Assembly (NCBI GenBank): GCA_015056655.1
Contig: SVFV01000010.1
Span: 1 to 64,000, forward strand
Reading direction: 5' to 3'
DNA: 64,000 nucleotides
Origin: Butyrivibrio sp.
GTDB taxonomy: Bacteria > Bacillota > Clostridia > Lachnospirales > Lachnospiraceae
Shown here: positions 16,183 through 25,031 of the stretch, piece after piece
How positions within the stretch are numbered: position 1 is the stretch's first letter
Layout of the letters: the number at the start of each line of letters is the position of its first letter
Position numbers and translations under genes: made by a program
The notes under the pieces: model-generated
What the model was told of the DNA's origin: nothing
The model's input: the letters and a program-made list of their open reading frames with translations, nothing else
The model's database searches: none

Positions 16183-17031
16183 TTATTTAAAGAAAACCTG
16201 CAAAGCATGATACATATGAAGCTGCCATGCTTTCATGTCATGAACGCCGCCAGGGATTATGAAGAAGTCATAATTTTCTCCCTGAACAAGGAGATCGCTT
16301 TCCTTTACTGCGCGTTCCATGATATCCTTGTGCTCTTTAAAGGCAATGTCCTTGTCGCCGTTGCAGCAAAGCATGTACTTGAGGTCATAACCTTTTTCTT
16401 TTCCCTCTGAGAGTGTCTTGCAAATGCGCTCAACTTCAACGTCATGATCACCGAAGGGACCACAGCATCCAGAGAAAGGTCCGTACCATGCAAACATATC
16501 GAAGTTATTGTAGAAAGCTGCTCTGTAGGTTGTCATTGAACCAAGTGAGAGACCAGCAAAAGCTCTGTGATCTCTTGTTTTAATGAGGTTCTCTTCAGAC
16601 ACATCTTTTCCTGCAAAGGTTGAATATTTGCTTTCCGCAGCAGGGATAAGGTCTTTTCTCAGCTCAGTCTTGAAGTTCTCGCATCTTGACTCGTCGTGAG
16701 TATTTTTGTCCTCCTCATCATGATAGAAGGTAGGAGTAACAACTATGCAGGGATCGCAGAGACCGTTTGCAATCATGTTATCAAGGATAGTTACTGTGTC
16801 AGGGAAAAGCTTAAGCCACCAATCCTGAGTGAATCCACCACCATGTAAAAGATAGAGGATATTATATTTTTTTGACTCTTCGTAACCATAAGGAAGATAA
16901 ACACATGCCTTCTTATGAAGCTCTCTGGCGCTCTCATCATAGGTCTGTGAATCATATTCAAGCAGCTCTACGCTTCCCTTTTTATCTGTTTCCACCAACA
17001 TTTCTTTTGGCATTTCAAATACGTATTCCAT
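16183..17031 (-). CDS. CE1-like alpha/beta-hydrolase esterase (intracellular)
   Basis: 282 aa without signal peptide. It has the esterase-D/feruloyl-esterase layout: oxyanion-hole region LYLLHGGGFTQDWW (about residues 58-72), nucleophile elbow GLSLGS (about 160), and catalytic His in GGVHDMKAW near the C terminus. Family members remove feruloyl or acetyl groups from xylan fragments. The lack of export implies action on imported oligosaccharides. Spacing to the purine genes upstream is 100 nt, so co-transcription with them is possible but not required. Confidence 0.85.
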   Translation of the reverse strand: MEYVFEMPKEMLVETDKKGSVELLEYDSQTYDESARELHKKACVYLPYGYEESKKYNILYLLHGGGFTQDWWLKLFPDTVTILDNMIANGLCDPCIVVTPTFYHDEEDKNTHDESRCENFKTELRKDLIPAAESKYSTFAGKDVSEENLIKTRDHRAFAGLSLGSMTTYRAAFYNNFDMFAWYGPFSGCCGPFGDHDVEVERICKTLSEGKEKGYDLKYMLCCNGDKDIAFKEHKDIMERAVKESDLLVQGENYDFFIIPGGVHDMKAWQLHMYHALQVFFK

Positions 17032-17133
17032 ACTTATATGCTCCTTTAAGTTTTTGCCATGTAATAAATTATAAGGGGGACAGGAGCGGATTGCTTTTCA
17101 CATCTTGCTGTGTTCTGAGCAGAAGTAACCATA

Positions 17134-18312
17134 TTAGTGATGGAAGAATCTCATGTGTGTAAATGCCATAACCATATCGTGATCGTTGGCTGCCTGAATA
17201 ACATTGTCATCACGAACAGATCCGCCAGGCTGAGCAACATACTTAACTCCGCTCTTTGCAGCTCTTTCGATGTTGTCACCGAAGGGGAAGAATGCATCTG
17301 AACCAAGAGCCACATCTGTGTTCTTATCAAGCCATGCTCTCTTGTCAGCTTCTGTGAATACTTCGGGCTTTTTCTTGAATAAGTTCTGCCACTTGCCATC
17401 TGCAAGAACATCCATGTAATCAGCGCCGATGTAAAGATCGATTGTGTTATCCCTGTCAGCTCTTCTGATGTTATCAAGGAAAGGAAGCTCAAGTACCTGA
17501 GGAGCCTGACGAAGGAACCAGTTGTCTGCCTTTGAACCAGCAAGTCTTGTGCAGTGGATACGTGACTGCTGACCAGCACCGATACCGATAGCCTGTCCAC
17601 CCTTTACATAGCAAACTGAGTTGGACTGTGTGTACTTAAGTGTAATAAGTGAAATAAGAAGGTCCTTCTTAGCTGCTTCAGGGAGATTCTTGTTGTTTGT
17701 AACGATATCTGCGAGCATCTCGTCATTGATCTCAATATCGTTGTGTCCCTGTTCGAAGGTAACACCAAATACCTGCTTCTTCTCAAGTGCTGCAGGCTTG
17801 TAGGAAGGATCAACCTTGATAACAGCGTAGTTACCGTTCTTCTTTGCCTTGAGGATTTCAAGAGCTTCATCTGTGTAGTCAGGAGCGATGATTCCGTCTG
17901 AAACCTCTCTCTTTACAAGGCGGGCTGTGTCTACATCACAAGTATCTGAAAGTGAAATGAAATCACCAAAGGAAGACATTCTGTCAGCGCCTCTTGCTCT
18001 TGCGTAAGCTGAAGCCATAGGTGAAAGCTCACCAAGATCCTCTACCCAGTAAATCTTCTTTTCAATATCTGTAAGCGGGAGACCAATAGCTGCTCCTGCA
18101 GGTGAAACATGCTTGAATGAAGTTGCAGCAGGAAGGCCTGTTGCCTTTTTGAGCTCTGATACGAGCTGCCAGCCGTTGAATGCATCAAGAAGGTTGATGT
18201 ATCCAGGCTTACCATTTAAAACCTCAATAGGAAGGTCAGAACCATCCTCCATGAAAACTCTTGAAGGCTTCTGATTGGGGTTGCATCCATATTTAAGTGC
18301 TAATTCTTTCAT
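17134..18312 (-). CDS. purH: Stand-alone AICAR transformylase (PurH C-terminal activity)
   Basis: 392 aa, corresponding to the transformylase half of PurH. It contains the catalytic Lys-His in FKHVSPAGAA (about residues 66-75) and the C-terminal FFPFGDNIERA and QPGGSVRD motifs. It transfers the formyl group from 10-formyl-THF to AICAR, the ninth step of IMP synthesis. The IMP cyclohydrolase half is absent and is encoded by the separate gene upstream (18547-19254). AAGGAGAAAATC precedes the ATG. Between the two genes lies structured element B, ending 21 nt before the start codon. Confidence 0.92.
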   Translation of the reverse strand: MKELALKYGCNPNQKPSRVFMEDGSDLPIEVLNGKPGYINLLDAFNGWQLVSELKKATGLPAATSFKHVSPAGAAIGLPLTDIEKKIYWVEDLGELSPMASAYARARGADRMSSFGDFISLSDTCDVDTARLVKREVSDGIIAPDYTDEALEILKAKKNGNYAVIKVDPSYKPAALEKKQVFGVTFEQGHNDIEINDEMLADIVTNNKNLPEAAKKDLLISLITLKYTQSNSVCYVKGGQAIGIGAGQQSRIHCTRLAGSKADNWFLRQAPQVLELPFLDNIRRADRDNTIDLYIGADYMDVLADGKWQNLFKKKPEVFTEADKRAWLDKNTDVALGSDAFFPFGDNIERAAKSGVKYVAQPGGSVRDDNVIQAANDHDMVMAFTHMRFFHH

Positions 18313-18333
18313 GATTTTCTCCTTATTTACTCC

Positions 18334-18471
18334 GCATCAGAGGGTATATGTCTTTGTTCAGAGGACGCTCCCGCTTCATTAAACACGTAGCAGTACTAGG
18401 ACTGTAAAAAACACAGTCCAAGTACTGACGTGTTTATAGACCTCTTCACTAAGAAATATATCCTCTGATGC
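18334..18471 (-). ncRNA. Long imperfect hairpin, copy B of a candidate structured RNA family
   Basis: Closed by GCATCAGAGG/CCTCTGATGC, 138 nt, with apical loop GTTTTTT. On the minus strand it aligns gaplessly over about 100 nt with element A (720-865): GTGAAG, TATAAA, ACGT, TTTAAT, AGC-GNRA-GCGTC and GAACA are shared. The apical helix and the 4-bp inner helix differ in sequence but remain paired. It lies between the IMP cyclohydrolase and AICAR transformylase genes, close to the latter's RBS, so it may influence translation or RNA processing there. Confidence 0.6.
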
Positions 18472-18546
18472 TCATTGAATAGTAGTTAATTATTCTTATT
18501 TTAGCTATTGTTATGTGTTTGCTACGAATATGTTTGTCTTTTGTTA

Positions 18547-19254
18547 TTAGCAGTTTTTATTTATAATACGGGTCTCGTATTTGCCAGTGGAGATGTCTAT
18601 AAAACGTGTAAATAGTGAAACTTTATTGTCTGCGTTAAGTGCATTCCAAATGTTGTTTGTGAAGGTGTCAATGTCGCCTTCGATTGCTACTTCTGTAGGC
18701 TCACCTTCGTAGCTGGGAAGGGGATTGCCATCCTGCATGTATGTGTGGATGAAATAGCCCTTGCCTGCCTTAGGCTTTTCGTATGTGTATGTGAATCTAA
18801 GGCATGTTGAAGGATTGTTGTGATCGCTCTTAAGGATAGACATTGAAATATCATACTGACCATCCTCGATGTGCATAAGACCTGAAATTCTAGGTGTGAA
18901 GTTAGGAGCATCGGGCTCGAACTCTCTTGTGCGAAGAGATTCCTCGAAGGACTGACCAGCTTCCATAAGCTCATATATTGTATCTGTCTGATCGCCGTTA
19001 GTAACGATTGTGTAGTCGCCTCTTACACGTACAGGCGCATATATGATAAGACTGGGATCCTCAAGCTTTGCAGGGTCAAAAGCCTCTGTTCTTATGCCTT
19101 CACCTTCTGTTACGAATACACGATTTCTGCTGTTCTCGCTTCTGCCCATGATGAAGTATGCGCATACTGCGTACTTTCCATCTGCACTTGTACCAATAAC
19201 AATTCCTCTTCCGGGATATGCATTGGATTTAAGATCCTGTTCAAGATTAATCAT
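18547..19254 (-). CDS. purO: IMP cyclohydrolase, PurO-like
   Basis: 235 aa. The N terminus DLKSNAYPGRGIVIGTSADG and the later FFIMGRSENSRNR-type segment (YFIMGRSENSRNR) are typical of the archaeal-type PurO/IMP cyclohydrolase family, which also occurs in Clostridia that lack fused PurH. It closes the ring of FAICAR to give IMP. It is the first gene behind the ZTP riboswitch, followed by the AICAR transformylase; together they replace one bifunctional PurH. AGGAGG lies 8 nt before the ATG, directly after the riboswitch terminator. Confidence 0.88.
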   Translation of the reverse strand: MINLEQDLKSNAYPGRGIVIGTSADGKYAVCAYFIMGRSENSRNRVFVTEGEGIRTEAFDPAKLEDPSLIIYAPVRVRGDYTIVTNGDQTDTIYELMEAGQSFEESLRTREFEPDAPNFTPRISGLMHIEDGQYDISMSILKSDHNNPSTCLRFTYTYEKPKAGKGYFIHTYMQDGNPLPSYEGEPTEVAIEGDIDTFTNNIWNALNADNKVSLFTRFIDISTGKYETRIINKNC

Positions 19255-19270
19255 GTTAGTATCCTCCTAG

Positions 19271-19382
19271 ATAAAAAAGCCGCCTGGACAAGCCAATTAA
19301 CGGCTGCCCAGGCGGTCGACAATTCAATAATATATCGCACTCCCTCGTGGTTACCCACTCATCCGCCAGTTGTGCGACACAT
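19271..19382 (-). promoter_or_regulatory. ZTP (pfl) riboswitch with intrinsic terminator
   Basis: On the minus strand, stem TCGCAC/GTGCGA encloses CTGGCG and GTGGGTAACCAC. The conserved CCGCCTGGGCA domain follows. All are hallmarks of the ZTP/ZMP-binding pfl RNA. CCGCCTGGGCA can instead pair with TGTCCAGGCGG followed by CTTTTTT, forming the terminator. ZMP is AICAR, the substrate of the downstream transformylase, so ligand binding should turn these genes on when folate is short. Confidence 0.95.
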
Positions 19383-19473
19383 ATAATGTACATGAAGGAC
19401 GGACAAAAATCAATGAATTTTTTCTACATAATGTTATTTCAAATTTGGCATGATGCATCATATACGCATGCTT

Positions 19474-20130
19474 TTATTCATACATATCTCTGGCCTTTAC
19501 ATTTTTAGCACCAGCCTTTTTAAACATCTTTTCATACTTCTTTGTTTTTGATTCCGGAACAGCCAGGGCTTTAAAATTTTTACAGTTTTTAAATGCATTC
19601 TTTCCAACTTTTTTGATGTTTTTGGATCCTGTTGTAAAATATGTAAGCTTTGTGCAACCGGAAAATGCATCGTTTTCTATCATTTCAAGCTTTGACATGA
19701 CCCAAATTTTCTTTATTTTTTTGCAATTTCTAAAAGCTCCTTTACCAATAGTTGTTAACTTGCTTTTAGAGTTAAACTGTACTGTCTGAAGTCTGCTGCA
19801 GTTTCTAAATGCATTTTCTTCTATCGAAACGATATCGTAATCGTATACTCTGTCAGTATCATTTATATCATAAAGATAGTCACCATAACAAAAACCAACA
19901 ATTCGCTTATTTACACATTTGACAAGCGTAACTTCTCCGCTCTCTTCAGCCGTAGCTGCTTTTGTGACCTTGAATTCACACCATCCGTCAGTGAAAACAT
20001 CACCTTCAATTAGTCCATTGTACTCCGATTCTTCTGCTTTTATGTCTGTTTTTGAAAAAAACAGAATAGTCATTACTAATGCAGTAAATATAAGGAACTT
20101 CTTAAAATGTTGAAAAGATATTTGACGCAT
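19474..20130 (-). CDS. Secreted BspA-like leucine-rich repeat protein
   Basis: 218 aa with a signal peptide (residues 1-32, ending DIKA-EE). From about residue 105 it has three or four LRR_5 (BspA/TpLRR) repeats of the form IEENAFRNCSRLQTVQF, IGKGAFRNCKKIKKIW, IENDAFSGCTKLTYFT and VGKNAFKNCKNFKAL. These repeats form a solenoid for surface or wall contacts. No anchor motif follows, so it may be released. The partner is unknown. It appears to be a single-gene unit. Confidence 0.85.
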   Translation of the reverse strand: MRQISFQHFKKFLIFTALVMTILFFSKTDIKAEESEYNGLIEGDVFTDGWCEFKVTKAATAEESGEVTLVKCVNKRIVGFCYGDYLYDINDTDRVYDYDIVSIEENAFRNCSRLQTVQFNSKSKLTTIGKGAFRNCKKIKKIWVMSKLEMIENDAFSGCTKLTYFTTGSKNIKKVGKNAFKNCKNFKALAVPESKTKKYEKMFKKAGAKNVKARDMYE

Positions 20131-20259
20131 AAAGCCTCCTTTAGATACTTTTTAGTTAACGAGATTAAGGTACTTTATCATCAATAATTATATCATTGAT
20201 AAATGTCACGACTATTAAATAATCATAAATTCTATTCTTTAAATTTCAGTAATTGATTT

Positions 20260-20742
20260 TTATGAATAATACGCGCCTAATATATAATCAATTTTTTCAT
20301 CATCATTCAGGTGAAAATAGCAGTCAATCTGGTATTCCTTAAGATATTTCAGAAAATCTTCGCGAGTTACCGCTGCACCTTCGGCGGAATCAACGGGGGC
20401 GTACAGGAAAATATCTACATCATCTGTAAGCTCAAAGCTCCACTCAGATTCCTCATAGTAGGCCATCTTATTATTTGTTCCGATATCGTTAGCGCCAACC
20501 TCACCACGTCTTATGAGAATCTGACCATTCTCATCCATGCGGAAAGTACCTGCCCAAATATCATCAGTGGTGTAATTGCGATAAAAATCACCATCTTCGG
20601 ATTTGCTTTCTTCCTGCCCTGCAGGTTCAGAGGAAGGCAGCTTATAATTACACGCTGATCCGAATGTAATAATGAACATAAGTAGAACGGCAGATACAGA
20701 TATCGCAGCCTTGTACAATGTCCTTTTTCTTTTAATAGACAT
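20260..20742 (-). CDS. Putative lipoprotein of unknown function
   Basis: 160 aa. A basic start, a hydrophobic stretch and FGSAC at about residues 27-31 form a lipobox. The following NYKLPSSEPAGQEESKSEDGD is a flexible linker. The remainder looks globular, with no recognised family. AAGGAGG precedes the ATG. Its upstream region abuts the truncated Rpn remnant on the other strand. Confidence 0.7.
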   Translation of the reverse strand: MSIKRKRTLYKAAISVSAVLLMFIITFGSACNYKLPSSEPAGQEESKSEDGDFYRNYTTDDIWAGTFRMDENGQILIRRGEVGANDIGTNNKMAYYEESEWSFELTDDVDIFLYAPVDSAEGAAVTREDFLKYLKEYQIDCYFHLNDDEKIDYILGAYYS

Positions 20743-20756
20743 ATTTGCTTCCTCCT

Positions 20757-21329
20757 TCAGAAACTCCGGATTATCTTACTGTAAAGGTTCATGCTCCAGT
20801 CGGAGACGCCCTTGAATATGAAGTTCCAATAATGAAGCTTAAGGATTATGATTCTGAAAAGATAATCAGTAAGAAACTATATTTCCTTATCCCTTTTTAT
20901 CTGTTCAATTTTGAGAGTGAATTTGATAAAATAGAAACGGGAAAGCAAGAGTTTATCGATAGTTTCAATAGAAGATATCGCGAAATTTACGACAAACTAA
21001 GGGAAAGCCTTGAATCTGGAGAAATTGATGCCATAACGCATCACTCTATCATAATGATGTCAGAGAAAGTAATAAAAACGTTGGCATCAAATAAGAAGAT
21101 TGTGAAAGAGGAGGCAGAGAAGATAATGGGTGGTCAGGTACTTGAATACGAAACAAAGACACTGGTGCGTGAAGGGATTAAGATTGGAGAAGAAAACATA
21201 AATACTCTAAATGCGTGGTTAAAAGAGCAAGGTAGAGTCGATGATATTATGAAGTCTATTGATGATAAGGTATATCAGAATGCGTTATTAGAAGAGTATA
21301 ACGAAAAGAATAATATCCAATCAGAATAA
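20757..21329 (+). pseudogene. 5'-truncated Rpn/PDDEXK-type nuclease-family remnant
   Basis: The reading frame resembles the C-terminal part of long Lachnospiraceae Rpn-like (putative transposase/nuclease) proteins: TPDYLTVKV, SKKLYFLIPFYLFNFE, and a late helical tail. The N-terminal catalytic domain that normally precedes YLTVRV is missing. The frame begins at the RBS region of the oppositely oriented lipoprotein gene, with no RBS of its own. The track's start at 20745 is therefore probably chance. I read it as a decayed fragment; a short functional domain protein is less likely. Confidence 0.65.
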
Positions 21330-21360
21330 CATAAAACTAATAGTAAAAGCAGGAAGTATA

Positions 21361-21401
21361 ATCCCTGGAGTCGTGAAAATCGACTCTGGGGATATTTTTT
21401 T
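21361..21401 (+). terminator. Intrinsic terminator upstream of addB
   Basis: ATCCCTGGAGTCG pairs with CGACTCTGGGGAT (GU-tolerant) around TGAAAAT, followed by eight T after A. Confidence 0.8.
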
Positions 21402-21488
21402 AGGAGCATATACACTATTTGGTGTTCTATTAAAAGGACTCCTCCTGGAGTATACTAATTAGGTAAGATTTTTGGAGGATAAAAGCCT

Positions 21489-24400
21489 ATGCTGCGTTTC
21501 ATTTATGGAGCTTCTGGTGCGGGGAAAAGCCGTACAGTTTACGATGAAATAATAAAAAGAAGTATGGAGGAGGACCGGAACTTTCTTATAGTAGTGCCGG
21601 ATCAGTTCACCATGCAGACCCAGATGGACATTGTAAAGCTCCATCCGAGGCATGGAATTATGAATATAGATGTCCTTAGTTTTTCCAGACTCTCCCATAG
21701 AATATTTGAAGAGGTGGGTGAGGAGAATACTAAGGTCTTAAATGATATGGGCAAAAGCCTTGTGCTTCGCCATGTTGCAGAGAAGATGAAGGATGAACTT
21801 CCTGTAATTGGCTCCAATATGCACAAGATGGGATATATTGATGAAGTTAAGTCCAGTATTTCCGAGTTTATGCAGTATTGTATAGAGCCGAAGGATATGG
21901 ATGTTCTTGTTGATGCAGCTAAGGACAAGGGTGCACTGTGTGCAAAATTAAAGGATCTTCAGAAGCTTTATAAGGGATTTAAGGATTATATAAGCGGAGA
22001 ATTCATCGCCCAGGAGGAGACGATGGAGGTCCTTTGCAGAGCTCTCTATAAATCCGCGCTCATTCCTGGAAGTGTTATTGTTTTTGATGGTTTTACCGGA
22101 TTTACCCCTATTCAGTATCAGGTAATAAAAGTTCTTATGTCACTTGCTAAAGAGGTTATTTTCACATGCACCATTGGGCAGGATGATAATCCCTATGAAT
22201 ATGATAAGGATGCTGAACAGGAGCTGTTTTTACTTAGTAAGAAAACAGTTCATGACTTACTGCGCCTCGAATATGAAAATATAAAAGAAATGTCATCAGA
22301 TAATATACCAACATTTGAGGCCTGGTCAGAATATAGAAATGCCCACTCCGAGGATATGTTTGTGAAGAACACAGGGAAGAGCAGACATGCAGCTAATGAG
22401 GAGCTGGGCTTCTTAGAGAAAAGGTTGTTTAGATATGGCAAGGAAACCTTTGACGCTGAAACAGAGAACATAGTATTCATGGAGGCAAACGATACCATAA
22501 GTGAAATGAGAATGGTGTTTGCTAAGATTTGCGAGCTTGTAAGGGAGAAGGGGCTTTACTACAGGGACTTTGCAATAGTATGCGGAAGCCTTGAAAGGTA
22601 TGCTGCGATTGCAGAGGCAGAGGCTAAAAACTACAATGTGCCAATATACATAGACCAGACAGGAAGTGTGGGACTTAATCCCTTTATTGAATATGTAAGG
22701 GGAGGTCTTTCTGTCGTTAATACAAATTATAGCTTTGAGTCGGTTTTCCACTTTTTAAGAAGCTATATGTCTGATATTACTCAGGACGAAGCGGATGAGA
22801 TAGAAAATTATGTAAGGGCGTTGGGAATACGAGGCAAAAAGGCCTGGGAGAATGAGTTTTCCAAGGTTCCACCTAAGATTAAAAAGCGCCTTTATAAGTT
22901 TGATGATCCCGAAGCGGAAAAGAAGAACTATCTTGATAGTGTTAATGCCATTAGGGAGAAAATTGTCCTTTCCTTAAAGCCGCTATTTGACGCTAAAGAT
23001 AAATCGGTTAAGGATTTTTCACTTGGATTATATGAATTCATAAGTAATGCAGATGCAGAGAACAAGCTTAAAGCTTATGAAGAACGTTTCCATCAGGAGG
23101 GTGATGAGGTCAGAGCTAAAGAATATGGAGTTATTTACAGAAAGCTCATGGAACTCATTGACGAGATCACTTCTCTTATGGGGGATGAGAATCTTTCTTT
23201 GCAGGAATATACCGATATTTTAGAGGTTGGAATAAATGATATCTCTATTGGAACAATTCCTCAAAGTGCTGACAGAATAGTTGTAGGAGATATTGAGAGA
23301 ACGAGACTTAAGGAGATAAAGGTCCTGTTTTTCCTTGGAGTAAATGATGATCTAATACCAAAGGGAACAGGGACTGGTGGAATTCTTTCGGACATCGAAA
23401 GACAGATGCTTATTGAGAGCGTTAAAGATGTGGAGATGGCGCCTACGCCAAGACAGCAGATGTACATTCAGAGGCTTTATCTTTACATGAACCTAACTAA
23501 GCCCTCTGATAGTTTGTATATTTCCTGGGCGCATTTGGACCCGGCAGGCAAGAGTATACGCCCGGCATATCTGGTTGGGAAAATAGCTTCATATTTTTCA
23601 GATGTAAAGACGCTTAATTTTGATAAGCTTGCACCTACTGAACTCTTGCAGACAAAGGATGCCGGTACAGCATTTATTGCGGAGAATATGCAGCAATATA
23701 CCCTTGGCTATTTATCTGAGGAGAAACAGAAAACAGTTAAGGCCTTATATAGAGCACTTATTGATCAGGAAGATAAGGATAGACTGTTACAGATTACAGA
23801 GGCTGCTGGAAAAAACTATATGCACAAGCCATTATCAGAAGCTGTAACGGATATGCTCTATGGAAATGTTCTCATCAATTCTGTGAGCAGATTGGAAAAA
23901 TTTGCTCAGTGTTCATACGCTCACTTTTTGAGGTATGGACTGGGACTTGATGAGAGGGATGAATACGTCTTTGATGTCTCTGACCTTGGTAATGTATTTC
24001 ATGGCGTGCTTAAGACCTTCTCAGATAACCTGGAGAAGGAAAAGCTTAAATGGACTACTTTTTCTAAAGAGGATGGAGTAAGAATACTTGATGAATCTAT
24101 AGATGCATTTCTTGAAGAATATGGAAGCGACGTTCTAAGCTCCAGTAGTAGAGGTTTATCTACCAAGAGCAGGATCAGGCGAATACTTCAAAGATCTGTG
24201 GATACCTTGCAGTATCAGCTTCAAAAGGGTTCGTTTATGCCAAAATCCATGGAGGTTGCATTTAATAAAGTCGGTGATATAGATGCAATCAATGTAAATC
24301 TTTTGGAGGATGAGAAGGGACGCATTTTAAAGAATATGAAGCTCACCGGAAGAATAGACAGGATAGATACCTACGAGGATGCTGATCATGTCTATGTGAA

Positions 24401-25028
24401 GGTTATTGATTTTAAGTCTGGTGATAAGAAATTCGATTTATGTGCTCTTTACTACGGACTTCAGCTTCAGCTTGTAATGTACATGAATGTTGCAAAGGGT
24501 ATGGAGAAGGCAACTAATCCTAAGAAGGAAATCGTTCCTGCTGCAATCTTGTATTATCATCTCGCTGATCCTGTGCTTGAAGGCGACAGTGATACTGCAA
24601 AGGCTACTAATACTGAAATAAATGAGATGATAAGAAAGCAGCTTAGACCCAAGGGACTAATAGCAAGGGATGGGAATGTTGTAAATGCACTTGACCATAA
24701 TATAGGGCAGGAATCAGATGTTATCCGCGTAAAGCTGAATAATGATGGAAGCTTTAGCAAAAGAGGATCAGAGGTTATGGGTGCTGATGATTTTGCGGAG
24801 GTTTCAAAGTATGTCGAGAGGCTTATACAGAGAAATGGCAGGGAAATAGTCAGTGGTAATGTCGAAGTTAACCCTTATGAAATGGGAGATAGATCAGCAT
24901 GTGACTATTGCAGCTTTAAGTCGGTTTGCAATTTCGACAGGTCTATTCCTGGATATAAAAAGAGAGAGCTTGAGAAGCTTTCAGATGATGATGTAGTTGA
25001 CCTCATAATAAAAGATGGGAAGAAATAA
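21489..25028 (+). CDS. addB: ATP-dependent helicase/nuclease subunit AddB
   Basis: 1179 aa, the usual AddB length. It has an N-terminal Walker A IYGASGAGKS (about residues 5-14). Its inactivated-helicase architecture is followed by a C-terminal RecB-type nuclease with KVIDFKSGDKKF (about 975). The Fe-S staple is formed by one Cys in FAQCSYAHFLR (about 806) and three in CDYCSFKSVC (1138-1147). With AddA it makes the heterodimer that resects double-strand ends and recognises Chi for RecA loading. GGAGG precedes the ATG. addA starts 4 nt after the stop. Confidence 0.96.
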   Translation: MLRFIYGASGAGKSRTVYDEIIKRSMEEDRNFLIVVPDQFTMQTQMDIVKLHPRHGIMNIDVLSFSRLSHRIFEEVGEENTKVLNDMGKSLVLRHVAEKMKDELPVIGSNMHKMGYIDEVKSSISEFMQYCIEPKDMDVLVDAAKDKGALCAKLKDLQKLYKGFKDYISGEFIAQEETMEVLCRALYKSALIPGSVIVFDGFTGFTPIQYQVIKVLMSLAKEVIFTCTIGQDDNPYEYDKDAEQELFLLSKKTVHDLLRLEYENIKEMSSDNIPTFEAWSEYRNAHSEDMFVKNTGKSRHAANEELGFLEKRLFRYGKETFDAETENIVFMEANDTISEMRMVFAKICELVREKGLYYRDFAIVCGSLERYAAIAEAEAKNYNVPIYIDQTGSVGLNPFIEYVRGGLSVVNTNYSFESVFHFLRSYMSDITQDEADEIENYVRALGIRGKKAWENEFSKVPPKIKKRLYKFDDPEAEKKNYLDSVNAIREKIVLSLKPLFDAKDKSVKDFSLGLYEFISNADAENKLKAYEERFHQEGDEVRAKEYGVIYRKLMELIDEITSLMGDENLSLQEYTDILEVGINDISIGTIPQSADRIVVGDIERTRLKEIKVLFFLGVNDDLIPKGTGTGGILSDIERQMLIESVKDVEMAPTPRQQMYIQRLYLYMNLTKPSDSLYISWAHLDPAGKSIRPAYLVGKIASYFSDVKTLNFDKLAPTELLQTKDAGTAFIAENMQQYTLGYLSEEKQKTVKALYRALIDQEDKDRLLQITEAAGKNYMHKPLSEAVTDMLYGNVLINSVSRLEKFAQCSYAHFLRYGLGLDERDEYVFDVSDLGNVFHGVLKTFSDNLEKEKLKWTTFSKEDGVRILDESIDAFLEEYGSDVLSSSSRGLSTKSRIRRILQRSVDTLQYQLQKGSFMPKSMEVAFNKVGDIDAINVNLLEDEKGRILKNMKLTGRIDRIDTYEDADHVYVKVIDFKSGDKKFDLCALYYGLQLQLVMYMNVAKGMEKATNPKKEIVPAAILYYHLADPVLEGDSDTAKATNTEINEMIRKQLRPKGLIARDGNVVNALDHNIGQESDVIRVKLNNDGSFSKRGSEVMGADDFAEVSKYVERLIQRNGREIVSGNVEVNPYEMGDRSACDYCSFKSVCNFDRSIPGYKKRELEKLSDDDVVDLIIKDGKK

Positions 25029-25031
25029 GAC

